DNA of 36,876 nucleotides, taken from positions 1 through 36,876 of the forward strand of contig JBDHRV010000017.1 of NCBI GenBank assembly GCA_039807745.1, given 5' to 3'. The stretch's first letter is position 1. The number at the start of each line of letters is the position of its first letter. This document shows positions 7,769-16,252 of the stretch, in pieces. Origin of the DNA: JAEUMW01 sp039807745. GTDB lineage: Bacteria > Pseudomonadota > Gammaproteobacteria > Burkholderiales > JAEUMW01. Below the pieces are notes generated by a model. The model saw only the letters and a program-made list of their open reading frames with translations, had not been told where the DNA came from and searched no databases. The position numbers and the translations under genes were made by a program.

Positions 7769-7773
7769 CTTGT

Positions 7774-8628
7774 TTACTCTGCAAGGTCGTGCAGGGGATG
7801 ACGATCGAGACCCTGCGCCACGAATCCGTTCATGCTCGCGGGCAGGACGCCGGCAACCCGCCGCGCCGCCGCCTCCGTCTCGAACTCCGCGAAGACGCAA
7901 GCCCCCGAACCCGTCAGCGCGGCGAACCCCGCCTCGCGCGCCTCGCGACGCAACCAGTCGAGGTGCTCGGCAACTTCGGGATAGGTCCGACACACGACCG
8001 GCTCAAGGTCGTTGTGCCCCCGCACAACCGAAAAGGCCGTAATTGTGACGGGCGTCGAGTTTCGTGTCAAATCAGGATGTTCGAACACTTTCCGGGTCGC
8101 CACGGCGAGCGGTGGCACGAGCACGAGGTACCACGCGGGCGGCAGGCTGATCGGCTGCAGACGCTCGCCGATCCCCTCGCCGAACGCGCTCTCGCCAAAG
8201 ATGAACACCGGCACGTCGGCACCCAGGCGCAGCCCGAGTTCGGCCAGATCGCGCCGCTTGAGACCCACCTCCCAGATGCGGTTCAAAGCCAGGAGCACCG
8301 TCGCGGCATCGGAGCTGCCGCCCCCCAGTCCACCGCCCACGGGCAGCCGCTTCTGTACCCTGATCTCGACCCCGCGTCCGACCTGCGCTTCCTGCTGCAG
8401 CAACCGGGCGGCCTTGACGCAGATATCCTCGTCCGCGGGGATGCCGAGCACGCTGTTCACGCGCCGGATGCGGCCATCCTGGCGGGTGCGAAACTGGAGC
8501 ACATCGCCGAAATCGATGAAGCGGAAGACCGTCTGCAGCAGGTGGTAGCCGTCGGCGCGGCGTCCCGTCACGCGCAGGAAGAGATTCAGTTTCCCCGGAG
8601 CGGGGTAGGTGACGAGGGATTCGTCCAT
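7774..8628 (-). CDS. ispE: 4-diphosphocytidyl-2-C-methyl-D-erythritol kinase
   Basis: Phosphorylates CDP-methylerythritol with ATP in the MEP pathway to isoprenoids. The 284-residue protein is a GHMP kinase: N-terminal P-A-P-G-K-L-N-L-F-L (residues 9-18) holds the conserved catalytic-site lysine, A-D-G-Y-H-L-L-Q-T-V-F follows, and the ATP loop P-V-G-G-G-L-G-G-G-S-S-D-A-A occupies residues 96-109. A C-terminal T-G-S-G-A-C-V-F is also typical. I preferred the ATG at 8628; a TTG five codons upstream would add M-R-G-V-D. The gene lies 87 bases after lolB and its stop is five bases before tRNA-Gln. Confidence 0.97.
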   Translation of the reverse strand: MDESLVTYPAPGKLNLFLRVTGRRADGYHLLQTVFRFIDFGDVLQFRTRQDGRIRRVNSVLGIPADEDICVKAARLLQQEAQVGRGVEIRVQKRLPVGGGLGGGSSDAATVLLALNRIWEVGLKRRDLAELGLRLGADVPVFIFGESAFGEGIGERLQPISLPPAWYLVLVPPLAVATRKVFEHPDLTRNSTPVTITAFSVVRGHNDLEPVVCRTYPEVAEHLDWLRREAREAGFAALTGSGACVFAEFETEAAARRVAGVLPASMNGFVAQGLDRHPLHDLAE

Positions 8629-8715
8629 GTCGACGCCGCGCAAGAGTCGGAAGAATACGCGAGCACGCCGCGCTTTGAAATCGGGAACGCGCGCATCGTC
8701 GCGCGCCCGCGGCAG

Positions 8716-9300
8716 TCAGGGCTGCAGCTCCCAGCGATCGACCGCCAGCCGGATCTGCAGGCTGCCGTATTCGAGATACATGAGCGCGGGCAGCGCCCCC
8801 CACTCGGTGTCGAGGTAGCGCCGAAACTCGATGTTCCAGCCGTCCTGGACGAGCCGCGTGAGCCGGCCGCTCCCAGCGTCGCGCTCGATGCGCGCAGGGT
8901 CCGGGTCCGGCGCGGGTCGACCGAGGATCCAGTGCTCGAGACCCGCCAGCGGCAAATCCCAACCGAGGGCAGCGCGCGTGAGCTCCTCTGCGGTGGCTGC
9001 CCGTCGTGGTGGATCGCGCCCGGTCACGAGCTCGACGCCGTCTTCGTCCCGCACCAGCATGGCGACGCTGCTGCCAAGCGGCGACGAGAACCAGATCTCG
9101 TCGGTTGCCGGCGCGTGCAGCCAGCGCAGGAGCCCCGACATGCCTTCGTCGCCGTGCTGGACCCCGATCCGGCCATCGAGCTCGAAGCGCACGCGATCGG
9201 GAGCGAACTGCGCCGGTGCCCGCTCCGGCGCTACGCCCGGTGCGGTGGCACAGGCAGCGAGCGATAGGATGACGGCGAGCGCCGCCCCCCAATGCAGCAT
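8716..9300 (-). CDS. lolB: Outer-membrane lipoprotein receptor LolB
   Basis: LolB accepts lipoproteins from the periplasmic carrier LolA and inserts them into the outer membrane. The 194-residue protein begins with a lipoprotein signal ending in L-A-A-C (cysteine at residue 17). The mature part has F-E-L-D-G-R-I-G-V and M-S-G-L-L-R-W-L-H, followed by W-F-S-S-P-L-G-S-S-V-A, the usual opening strands of the LolB fold, and it ends in a strand with I-R-L-A-V-D-R-W. Position between a TPR lipoprotein gene and ispE is the standard betaproteobacterial arrangement and supports the call more than sequence alone, since LolB diverges quickly. The gap to the TPR gene is 29 bases, suggesting co-transcription. 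Confidence 0.92.
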   Translation of the reverse strand: MLHWGAALAVILSLAACATAPGVAPERAPAQFAPDRVRFELDGRIGVQHGDEGMSGLLRWLHAPATDEIWFSSPLGSSVAMLVRDEDGVELVTGRDPPRRAATAEELTRAALGWDLPLAGLEHWILGRPAPDPDPARIERDAGSGRLTRLVQDGWNIEFRRYLDTEWGALPALMYLEYGSLQIRLAVDRWELQP

Positions 9301-9329
9301 CCGTGGGTAGTGCGGGCAGAGGACGCGGA

Positions 9330-11069
9330 TCAGGGCAGAAACCGCTTGACCGCGGTCCGCAGCGCCTCGTTGTCGGGATTGTCCTGCAGCGCCTGGCGCC
9401 AGACCTTCTCGGCTTCTTCCTTCTGTCCCTGCGCCCAGAGCACTTCGCCCAGGTGAGCGGCGATCTCCGGATCGGGGCGCTCGGCGAAGGCGCGACGCAG
9501 GTACACCAGCGCTTCCTTCGGCTGGCCGCGGCGATAGAGGACCCAGCCCTTGCTGTCGAGGATGAACGGGTCGTCGGGCGCGATCCTGAGCGCCTTGTCG
9601 ATGTACTCCTCCGCTTCCTTCAGGCGCTCGTTGCGATCGGCGAGCGTGTAGCCGAGCGCGTTGTAGGCGTGCGCGTGGTCCGGCTTGATGACGATGAGCT
9701 TCTTCAGATTCGATTCGAGCACATCGACGCGGTCAACCTTCTCGGCCGCCATCGCGTAGTCGTAGAGCAGGTCGGGATAGTTCGGCAGCTTGTCCAGCGA
9801 CCGCCCGAGCAGGTCGTAGGCCTCCTGGTACTGGTTCTGATCGCGCAGCAGCTGCGCCTCGGCCTGGATCAGCTGCACCCGCTGCTGGTTGTTCTGCACT
9901 GGCAGTTGCTGCAGGTAGCGCCGCGCGCCCGCGAGATCGCCCTCCTTCGCCACGACCCCGGCATAGCGCACCTGGGCCGGGATGTACTGGTCGCCGCGCC
10001 CCACTTCCTGATACCAGCGCTTGGCGTCGTCGAAGCGCTTGCGCTCTTCGTCCACCTGGCCGAGATAGAGACGGATGCTGTCGCTGTCCTTCGGGTTCTG
10101 CGCGAGCGCGCGCTTGAGCGTCTGCTCGGCCGCGGCATAGTCCTTGAGCTCGATCGCGAGCAGGGCGACCGCCATCGTGACATCGGTGTTCTGCGGGAAA
10201 TCCTTGCCGAGCCGCTCGAATTCCTTGCGCGCTTCCTCGTAGTTGCGGTCGCTTACCAGCAGGCGCGCATAGTTGAGCCGCACGTCCTTCGCCTGCGGAT
10301 ACTCCTTGAGATACGCCTTCCAGTAGGCGAGCGCCTCGGCGTTGGAACGGCGCTGCAATACCTGTCCCCGCATCAGCGCGGCGAGCTCCCAGTCCGGCCG
10401 CAGCGTGGTCGCCTCCTCGGCTTCGCGCGCGGCAAGCTCCAGATCGTCCGCGCCGAGCGCGGCTTGGGCCACTGCGAGATGCGCCTCGGCCACGTTCGGG
10501 TAAGGCTGCGCGAGATCGCGCACGAGTTGCAGGGCGGCTTTCCGGTCCGCGGCACGGGAGAGCAGGCTGCCCAGCTGCAGGAAGGCCGGTCCGACGTTCG
10601 CCTTCTCCTCCTTGAGGAGCTTTTCCAGCAGCGGCTTCGCCTCGGCCAGCTTGTTCGCGTTGACGAGCAACGCCGTCAACGCCTGCTGCGCGCGCACCGA
10701 GTCGGGATCGCCGGCGACCCAGATGCGCGCGGCTTCGAGGGCCTGGTCCTGAGCCCGCGCAAAAAGGGCGATCTCCGTCGCCCGCTGGGCGATCCGTGGA
10801 TCCTTCGTCTTGCGCGCCATCTCGAGATAGGCCTGGGTGGCCACGTCGAGCCGGCCGCGCTGGCCCGCCACCTCGCCGATCAGAAAGCGGTACAGGATCT
10901 CGTTGGTCAGCTCCTGGTCAGGCAAGGTCGGCTGCCGCGCCGGCTCCGCCCGGGTCACGGTGGGCGGCGGCTTGGCGGCGGACTCCGCGGCCGGCTTCTG
11001 CGGGCTTTGCGCGCACGCAGAGAGGAGGACCGCGAGGAGCGGCACGGCCAGGATAACGATTCGATTCAT
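9330..11069 (-). CDS. TPR-repeat lipoprotein next to LolB
   Basis: A 579-residue protein with a lipoprotein signal (hydrophobic V-I-L-A-V-P-L-L-A-V-L, lipobox L-S-A-C, cysteine at residue 19) followed almost entirely by tetratricopeptide-like helical repeats. Repeat-type segments such as A-Y-N-A-L-G-Y-T-L-A-D and G-W-V-L-Y-R-R-G-Q-P-K-E-A-L-V-Y-L sit in the C-terminal third. TPR arrays form protein-binding superhelices, so the likely role is a periplasmic or outer-membrane scaffold. Proteins of this type regularly precede lolB-ispE-prs in betaproteobacteria; the partner is not known to me. I chose the ATG at 11069 because it starts the signal peptide; the frame continues upstream to 11204 through the promoter. 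Transcription probably starts about 100 bases upstream. Confidence 0.9.
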   Translation of the reverse strand: MNRIVILAVPLLAVLLSACAQSPQKPAAESAAKPPPTVTRAEPARQPTLPDQELTNEILYRFLIGEVAGQRGRLDVATQAYLEMARKTKDPRIAQRATEIALFARAQDQALEAARIWVAGDPDSVRAQQALTALLVNANKLAEAKPLLEKLLKEEKANVGPAFLQLGSLLSRAADRKAALQLVRDLAQPYPNVAEAHLAVAQAALGADDLELAAREAEEATTLRPDWELAALMRGQVLQRRSNAEALAYWKAYLKEYPQAKDVRLNYARLLVSDRNYEEARKEFERLGKDFPQNTDVTMAVALLAIELKDYAAAEQTLKRALAQNPKDSDSIRLYLGQVDEERKRFDDAKRWYQEVGRGDQYIPAQVRYAGVVAKEGDLAGARRYLQQLPVQNNQQRVQLIQAEAQLLRDQNQYQEAYDLLGRSLDKLPNYPDLLYDYAMAAEKVDRVDVLESNLKKLIVIKPDHAHAYNALGYTLADRNERLKEAEEYIDKALRIAPDDPFILDSKGWVLYRRGQPKEALVYLRRAFAERPDPEIAAHLGEVLWAQGQKEEAEKVWRQALQDNPDNEALRTAVKRFLP

Positions 11070-11175
11070 CGAGGAAAACCTGCTCGGAAAACAACGTGAA
11101 GACATTAGAGGCGCGAGCGCGGGTCGAGGTTCGCGAACACCGCGCTGCGTTCCGCGAGACTGTATGGAACTCAAC

Positions 11176-11204
11176 ATATTAGGTATATTTACCGCCCGTT
11201 TCAA
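11176..11204 (-). promoter_or_regulatory. Sigma-70-type promoter for the TPR lipoprotein-lolB operon
   Basis: On the minus strand TTGAAA (11204-11199) and TAATAT (11181-11176) are separated by exactly 17 bases. Both hexamers are close to the vegetative consensus, and the block is strikingly AT-rich in this GC-rich DNA. The predicted start near 11169 leaves an untranslated leader of about 100 bases before the ATG at 11069. The rest of this 187-base gap shows no other feature I can support. Confidence 0.65.
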
Positions 11205-11256
11205 TTGACGCCGGCCGCGGGGCAGTCGCCGTCAGTTCATGCCGCCGCGCTCGCCG

Positions 11257-12216
11257 ATGTCCGATTCCGCTGCACCGTTTACCCTCGATGCCCGCGCGCT
11301 GTCGCGCAGTTTCGCCGGCCGTCCGGTGGTGCGCGATGTCGAGCTGAAGGTCGGGCGCGGCGAAGTGCTCGGCTTTCTCGGGCCCAACGGCGCGGGCAAG
11401 ACGACCACGATGCAGATGCTCACCGGCAACCTGAGCCCGGGGGCCGGCAGCATCTCGATCTGCGGGGTGGATCTTCTGGCGCAGCCGGTCGCCGCGAAGC
11501 GCCATGTGGGATACCTGCCGGAGACGCCGCCGCTCTACGGGGAGTTGAGCGTCACCGAGTATCTGGAGCTTGCCGCGCGGCTGCGTCGCGTGCCGCAACG
11601 GCAAGTCGGCGGCGCAGCCGCGAACGCCGCCGAGCGCTGCGGACTTGCGGCCGTCGGCGGCCGCCTCATCGGGTCGCTGTCCAAGGGCTACCGGCAGCGT
11701 GTGGGCATCGCGCAGGCGATCGTGCACGAGCCCGATCTCATCATCCTCGACGAACCGACCGTGGGCCTCGACCCGAACCAGATCCGCGAGATCCGCGCGC
11801 TCATCCGCGCGCTCGGGCAGGGGCGCGGCGTCATCCTGTCCACCCACATCCTGCCCGAGGTGGAGACCGTGTGCGACCGTGTGCAGATCATGCACGAGGG
11901 CAGCGTCGTCTACAGCGGCACGGTCGAAGCGCTGCGGGCGCTGCGCGGCGGGCGCGCCCTGCTGGTGGGCTTGCGCCAGCCGCCGCCGCTCGCCGAGCTG
12001 CGGGCACTACCCGGGGTGGCACGGGCAGAAGCGGCAGGAGCGGATCTCTTCCGCATCGAGCCCGCGGCCGATGCCGATCCGGTAGAAGAGATCGTCCGCC
12101 ACGCAGTGGCGCACGGCTGGCGCCTCTATCAGATCGCCCCCGCCCAGGCGAGCCTGGAGGACATCTTCGCGCACCTCACCCAGCGCGAAGATGCGACCGA
12201 GGAGGCGGTGACTTGA
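11257..12216 (+). CDS. ABC transporter ATP-binding protein, GldA-like
   Basis: The 319-residue ATPase of an ABC system. It shows Walker A G-P-N-G-A-G-K-T-T, a Q-loop region, an ABC signature L-S-K-G-Y-R-Q-R, Walker B L-I-I-L-D-E-P followed by T-V-G-L-D-P-N-Q, and the switch histidine in L-S-T-H-I-L. A C-terminal extension of about 100 residues after the ATPase core is typical of the GldA/NatA-like exporter branch. The next genes encode a GldF-like permease, a GldG-like protein and a DUF4340 protein, so the set is the widespread gliding-module-like ABC system, which in most non-gliding bacteria has no known substrate. An ATG six codons upstream (11239) is an alternative start; neither has a clear ribosome-binding site. 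Confidence 0.9.
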   Translation: MSDSAAPFTLDARALSRSFAGRPVVRDVELKVGRGEVLGFLGPNGAGKTTTMQMLTGNLSPGAGSISICGVDLLAQPVAAKRHVGYLPETPPLYGELSVTEYLELAARLRRVPQRQVGGAAANAAERCGLAAVGGRLIGSLSKGYRQRVGIAQAIVHEPDLIILDEPTVGLDPNQIREIRALIRALGQGRGVILSTHILPEVETVCDRVQIMHEGSVVYSGTVEALRALRGGRALLVGLRQPPPLAELRALPGVARAEAAGADLFRIEPAADADPVEEIVRHAVAHGWRLYQIAPAQASLEDIFAHLTQREDATEEAVT

Positions 12217-12956
12217 TCCTCACTGTCGCGGCGAAGGAGCTGCGGGCGCTGTTCGTGTCGCCGCTGGCCTGGGTCGTCCTCGCATTCTTTCAGCTCGTCC
12301 TGGCGTGGATCTTCCTGTCCCGGCTCGACGCCTTTCTCGCGCTCCAGAGCCAGCTCGTCGTGCTCACGAATCCGCCCGGCGCGACCGAGCTCGTGATCTC
12401 GCCGGTGTTCGGCGTCGCGTCGATCGTGCTGGTCATGGCGGTGCCGCTGCTCTCGATGCGCCTGGTGGCGGAGGAGCGGCGCAATCAGACGATGACCTTG
12501 CTCCTGTCGGCGCCGCTGTCGATGACCGACATCGTGCTCGGCAAGTTTCTGGGCCTGCTCGCGTTCCTGCTGCTGCCCATCCTGCTGATCGGCGCGATGG
12601 GCGCGGCCCTCGCCGTGGGCGGGCGTCTGGATTGGGGGCTGGTGGCGTCGAACCTGATCGGCCTCGCGCTGGTGGCCGGCGGGCTCGCCGCGATCGGGCT
12701 CTACGCCTCGTGCCTCACGGCGCACCCGGTGGTCGCGGCGGTGGCTGCGCTGGCCATCTCGCTCGTGCTCTGGATGATCAACCTCGCCACTTCCGATCCA
12801 GCAAGCCCGCTGCATCTGGTGTCGCTGCTCAAGCACTTCGAGCCATTCACCAAGGGCGTCGTCGACACCGCGAATCTCGCGTACTTCGCGCTGCTGATCG
12901 TGCTCTTCCTGGTGCTCGCGATCCGTCGCCTCGACGCGGATCGGCTGCGAGGCTAG
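12213..12956 (+). CDS. ABC transporter permease, GldF-like
   Basis: A 247-residue permease with six hydrophobic segments: near residues 15-35, 60-80, 108-130, 140-162, 168-190 and 225-242. The segment M-R-L-V-A-E-E-R-R-N-Q-T-M-T-L-L-L-S-A-P after the second membrane helix is the coupling region characteristic of ABC-2/GldF-type permeases. The start is a TTG at 12213, chosen because GGAGG lies seven bases upstream and because the TTGA overlaps the TGA stop of the ATPase gene; there is no ATG near the conserved N-terminus. The partner ATPase lies directly upstream and the GldG-like gene follows after one base. Confidence 0.88.
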   Translation: MILTVAAKELRALFVSPLAWVVLAFFQLVLAWIFLSRLDAFLALQSQLVVLTNPPGATELVISPVFGVASIVLVMAVPLLSMRLVAEERRNQTMTLLLSAPLSMTDIVLGKFLGLLAFLLLPILLIGAMGAALAVGGRLDWGLVASNLIGLALVAGGLAAIGLYASCLTAHPVVAAVAALAISLVLWMINLATSDPASPLHLVSLLKHFEPFTKGVVDTANLAYFALLIVLFLVLAIRRLDADRLRG

Positions 12957-12957
12957 C

Positions 12958-14310
12958 GTGGAGGCGAGTCGTCAGCTTCGCCGCCGCCTGCTGCTGCAGA
13001 ACGGTCTTTTCGTCCTCCTGCTGCTCGCGGCCGTGCTCATGCTGGCGCGCCTCGCGCAGGACTACCGCGTGCAGTGGGACCTCACGCAAAATCGCCGTCA
13101 CACGCTGTCCAGGCCGACGCTGGACGTGCTCGGCCGGATGCAGGGGCCGGTCACGATCACCGCCTACGCCACCGAGCAGGACCCGGAGCTCGGCGACATC
13201 CGCAGGATCATCCGGGATTTCGTCGAGCCTTACCGGCGCGCCAAGCCGGACCTGACGCTGCGCATCGTCGACCCGCGCGAGTACCCGAAGCTCGCGGCGG
13301 AGGCGAAGGTGCGCGTCAATGGCGAGCTCGTCATCGCTCACGGCAATCGCTCGGAGCACTTGACCACCCTCAACGAACAGGCATTGACCAATCTGCTGAT
13401 GCGTCTCGCGCGCGGCTCGGAGCGCATCGTTGCCGGCCTGGACGGGCACGGCGAGCGCCGGCTGACGGGAGCGGCCAATCACGATCTCGGCGACTTCGGC
13501 AAGCAGCTCGAGAGCAAGGGTCTGCGCCTCGGGACGGTGAACCTCGGCATCGCCCCGGCGGTTCCCGACAACACCGCCGTGCTCGTCATCGCGAGCCCGC
13601 AGATCGACCTGCTGCCCGGCGAGGTTGAGAAGGTGAAGCGATTCGTCGAGGCGGGCGGCAACCTCTTGTGGCTGATCGACCAGGAACCCCTGCATGGGCT
13701 GCAGCCCGTGGCAGAGTATCTCTCCCTCGTGCTCTCGCCCGGCACGGTGGTCGATCCGACGGCGCGGCAGATGGGACTGCCGCAGGCGAACGCGGTCATC
13801 CACGGCTACGGCAACCACCTGATCGTGCGCGAATTCCCGCTGAACGCGGTGTTCCCCTTCGCGCGCCAGATCGGTGTGGTCGAGGGCAAGGAATGGCGGG
13901 CGTTTCCACTGATGGAGGTGGCGCAGCGCGGCTGGCTCGAAAGCGGCGAAGCGAACGATTCCGCCACCTTCGACCGGGAGCACGACGCGGCGGGGCCCAT
14001 CACCATCGGTTATGCCCTCGAGCGACGGGTGGACGATCGCACGCAGCGGGTCGTCGTCATCGGCAGCGCGCACTTTCTCGCCAACACCTACCTCGGCCTG
14101 GCGGGCAACCTGGATCTCGGGGTCAACATCGTGAACTGGCTCGTCGGCGACGACGATCTCATCACCATCCAGCCGCGCGCCACGGTCGACGCGAGTATCG
14201 AGCTCGGGCGCGTCGCGCTGTTCGCGATCGCTGCCTGCTTTCTGGTGCTGCTGCCGGTCGCGTTTCTGGCCACCGGCGCTGCCACATGGTGGCGCCGGCG
14301 CCGGTCATGA
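12958..14310 (+). CDS. GldG-like ABC-associated membrane protein
   Basis: A 450-residue protein with an N-terminal membrane anchor (about residues 15-31), a large presumably periplasmic region, and a second membrane segment near the C-terminus (about 420-442) ending in a basic tail W-R-R-R-R-S. The opening pattern W-D-L-T-Q-N-R-R-H-T-L-S, then V-T-I-T-A-Y-A-T, is the usual start of the GldG/ABC-type uncharacterised transport domain. Further on are A-G-L-D-G-H-G-E-R, L-W-L-I-D-Q-E-P and V-V-V-I-G-S-A-H-F-L-A-N. Such proteins act with a GldA/GldF-type ATPase and permease; the substrate is unknown here. The start is GTG at 12958, one base after the permease stop, and the stop overlaps the next start as ATGA, indicating translational coupling. 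Confidence 0.88.
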   Translation: MEASRQLRRRLLLQNGLFVLLLLAAVLMLARLAQDYRVQWDLTQNRRHTLSRPTLDVLGRMQGPVTITAYATEQDPELGDIRRIIRDFVEPYRRAKPDLTLRIVDPREYPKLAAEAKVRVNGELVIAHGNRSEHLTTLNEQALTNLLMRLARGSERIVAGLDGHGERRLTGAANHDLGDFGKQLESKGLRLGTVNLGIAPAVPDNTAVLVIASPQIDLLPGEVEKVKRFVEAGGNLLWLIDQEPLHGLQPVAEYLSLVLSPGTVVDPTARQMGLPQANAVIHGYGNHLIVREFPLNAVFPFARQIGVVEGKEWRAFPLMEVAQRGWLESGEANDSATFDREHDAAGPITIGYALERRVDDRTQRVVVIGSAHFLANTYLGLAGNLDLGVNIVNWLVGDDDLITIQPRATVDASIELGRVALFAIAACFLVLLPVAFLATGAATWWRRRRS

Positions 14311-15143
14311 GCCGTGCGACGCTCGTCAACGTCGTCCTCGCCCTGCTCGTTGCCGGGCTCGCGGCCTTTCTCTACCTGCGACCGCGACCCGCCGCCGCAC
14401 CCGAGCTCGCGCTCTCGTCGCTCGATCCCGAGCAGGTGACACGGATCCAGGTCGAGCGAGGCGGGCCGCCGCTCGTTCTCGAAAAGCGCGACGGCCACTG
14501 GTATCTCGTGCAGCCGTATCGCGCACGCGCCGATGCCTTTCGCATCAAGCAGCTGCTCGACCTGCTGCGCGCCAAGGCGAGCCGCCGGCTGGCAGCGACC
14601 GACCTCGACCGTTTCGACCTCGACCGGCCCGCCGCGCGCGTCGTGTTCGACGACCACGCGATCGCCTTCGGGACCGTGAACGAGCTCAGCAACGAACAGT
14701 ACGTGGGCACGGGCGAGAACGTGTACCTCATCCCGCTGCGCCACGCCGCGGCGCTGCCTCAGGACGCGAAGGACATGACCGGACGCCAGCTCTTCGGACC
14801 GGACGAGCAGCCGGTGCGCATCGCGCTGGGCGGTGTCGAAATGGCGCTGGAGAACGGCATCTGGCGGCTGCAACCCGCCGCGGAGGGCCTGAGTCAGGAC
14901 GATCTCAACCGCTGGGGTGACGATTGGCGGGGTGCGGCGAGCTTGCTCACGCAGCAGGGCAGCGGCGCGGGGAGCGGTGGAGAGATCACCGTCGCGCTCA
15001 AGAACGGCAATGTGGTGCGTCTGAAGGTCGTGCAGCGCGAGCCGGAGCTCGTGCTGCGGCGAGAAGACGAAGGCCTGCAGTACCACTTCTCCGCAGCAGT
15101 CGGGAAACGCCTGCTCACCCCGCCGGGCACGGATTCCAGGTAG
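14307..15143 (+). CDS. DUF4340 domain protein, fourth gene of the Gld-like module
   Basis: A 278-residue protein with one N-terminal membrane anchor (about residues 5-24: T-L-V-N-V-V-L-A-L-L-V-A-G-L-A-A-F-L-Y-L) and a soluble, presumably periplasmic, domain. Segments V-T-R-I-Q-V-E-R, L-V-L-E-K-R-D-G-H-W-Y-L-V-Q-P and A-D-A-F-R-I-K-Q-L-L-D-L-L fit the DUF4340 pattern, which commonly accompanies GldG-like genes. It starts within the stop of the previous gene (ATGA at 14307-14310) and ends ten bases before mutM, so the whole set and mutM may form one transcript. No catalytic motif is visible. Function unknown, presumably an accessory part of the ABC system. Confidence 0.85.
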   Translation: MSRATLVNVVLALLVAGLAAFLYLRPRPAAAPELALSSLDPEQVTRIQVERGGPPLVLEKRDGHWYLVQPYRARADAFRIKQLLDLLRAKASRRLAATDLDRFDLDRPAARVVFDDHAIAFGTVNELSNEQYVGTGENVYLIPLRHAAALPQDAKDMTGRQLFGPDEQPVRIALGGVEMALENGIWRLQPAAEGLSQDDLNRWGDDWRGAASLLTQQGSGAGSGGEITVALKNGNVVRLKVVQREPELVLRREDEGLQYHFSAAVGKRLLTPPGTDSR

Positions 15144-15153
15144 CGCGCCCCGG

Positions 15154-15969
15154 ATGCCTGAGCTGCCGGAAGTCGAAACCATCCGCCGCGGGCTCGCACC
15201 GCTCGTCACCGGACGGCGCATCACGCGCGCGACCGTACGCCACCGCGGCTTGCGCTGGCCGGTCGCCCGCGACTTCGAGCGCCAGGTCGAGGGACGCACC
15301 ATCGTGCAGGTCGACCGCCGCGGGAAGTATCTCCTGATTCACTGCGACGGCGGTGCACTGATCGTGCACCTCGGCATGTCCGGCAGTCTGTGCGTGGTGC
15401 CATCCGGGAGGGCGCCGCACAAACACGATCACCTCGACCTCGCGCTCGACGATGGCCGGGCGCTGCGGTTCCACGATGCGCGCCGCTTCGGCAGCGTGCA
15501 CTGGGTCGAGCACGATCCGCTCGACCATCCCCTGCTCGCAGACCTGGGTCCGGAGCCGCTCGCACCCGGCTTCGACGGCGACCGGCTGTATTTCGAGACC
15601 CGTCGGCGCAGCGCGGCGATCAAGCAGGTGCTCATGGACAGTCACGTGCTGGCCGGCATCGGCAACATCTACGCGAGCGAGGCGCTCTATCGCGCCGGCA
15701 TTCATCCGGCGCGCAGCGCCAATCGTGTGAGCCGCGCGCGTTACCGGCGGCTGGCGGAGGCGATCCATGCGACGCTCGAGCTCGCACTCGCCGCGGGTGG
15801 CAGCACGCTGCGCGATTTCGTCGACGCCCACGGCGCGGCGGGCTGTTTCCAGCAGCAGTACGGGGTGTACGCCAGAGCCGGCGAGCCCTGCCGGCAGTGC
15901 GGATCGAAGGTCAGACTATTGCGCCAGGGACAGCGTTCGACCTTCTACTGCCCGCGCTGTCAGCGCTAG
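15154..15969 (+). CDS. mutM: Formamidopyrimidine-DNA glycosylase
   Basis: Removes oxidised purines such as 8-oxoguanine and nicks the abasic site. The 271-residue protein begins M-P-E-L-P-E-V-E, where the proline after the initiator methionine is the catalytic N-terminus. It contains R-R-G-K-Y-L-L with the conserved lysine near residue 58, H-L-G-M-S-G-S-L and the helix-two-turn-helix region G-I-G-N-I-Y-A-S-E-A-L-Y. A C-terminal zinc finger C-R-Q-C ... C-P-R-C is complete. The gene is ten bases downstream of the DUF4340 gene. Its stop TAG overlaps that of the convergent ferredoxin gene in a shared CTAG. Confidence 0.98.
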   Translation: MPELPEVETIRRGLAPLVTGRRITRATVRHRGLRWPVARDFERQVEGRTIVQVDRRGKYLLIHCDGGALIVHLGMSGSLCVVPSGRAPHKHDHLDLALDDGRALRFHDARRFGSVHWVEHDPLDHPLLADLGPEPLAPGFDGDRLYFETRRRSAAIKQVLMDSHVLAGIGNIYASEALYRAGIHPARSANRVSRARYRRLAEAIHATLELALAAGGSTLRDFVDAHGAAGCFQQQYGVYARAGEPCRQCGSKVRLLRQGQRSTFYCPRCQR

Positions 15970-16226
15970 GCGGTCGCCTTCTCCGCCATCAGGCCGCGGT
16001 ACTTGAGCTCGAGCGCTTCGCGGCTCTCGACCACGTCGGGATCGAGGACAATGCAGTCCACCGGGCAGACCTCGACGCACTGTGACGTCTCGTAGTGACC
16101 GACGCATTCCGTGCACAGAGCGGGAGCGATTACGTAGATCTCCTCACCCTGGGTGATCGCACCGTTCGGGCACTCGGGCTCGCAAACGTCGCAGTTGATG
16201 CAGGCATCGGTGATGAGCAGGGCCAT
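15966..16226 (-). CDS. fdx: 2[4Fe-4S] ferredoxin, YfhL/Allochromatium type
   Basis: An 86-residue electron carrier. The first cluster ligands are at C9, C12, C15 and the usual swapped C19; the second set is C38, C41, C50 and C54, with an additional C58. The eight-residue insertion V-G-H-Y-E-T-S-Q between cysteines 41 and 50 and the C-terminal helical extension are hallmarks of the Allochromatium/YfhL class, which has one very low-potential cluster. The redox partner is not evident. The gene lies 26 bases downstream of coaD on the same strand, an arrangement common in betaproteobacteria, and its stop shares the CTAG palindrome with the convergent mutM stop. Confidence 0.95.
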   Translation of the reverse strand: MALLITDACINCDVCEPECPNGAITQGEEIYVIAPALCTECVGHYETSQCVEVCPVDCIVLDPDVVESREALELKYRGLMAEKATA

Positions 16227-16252
16227 GGCGGGCTAATTTCCTAGCGCGTTGA

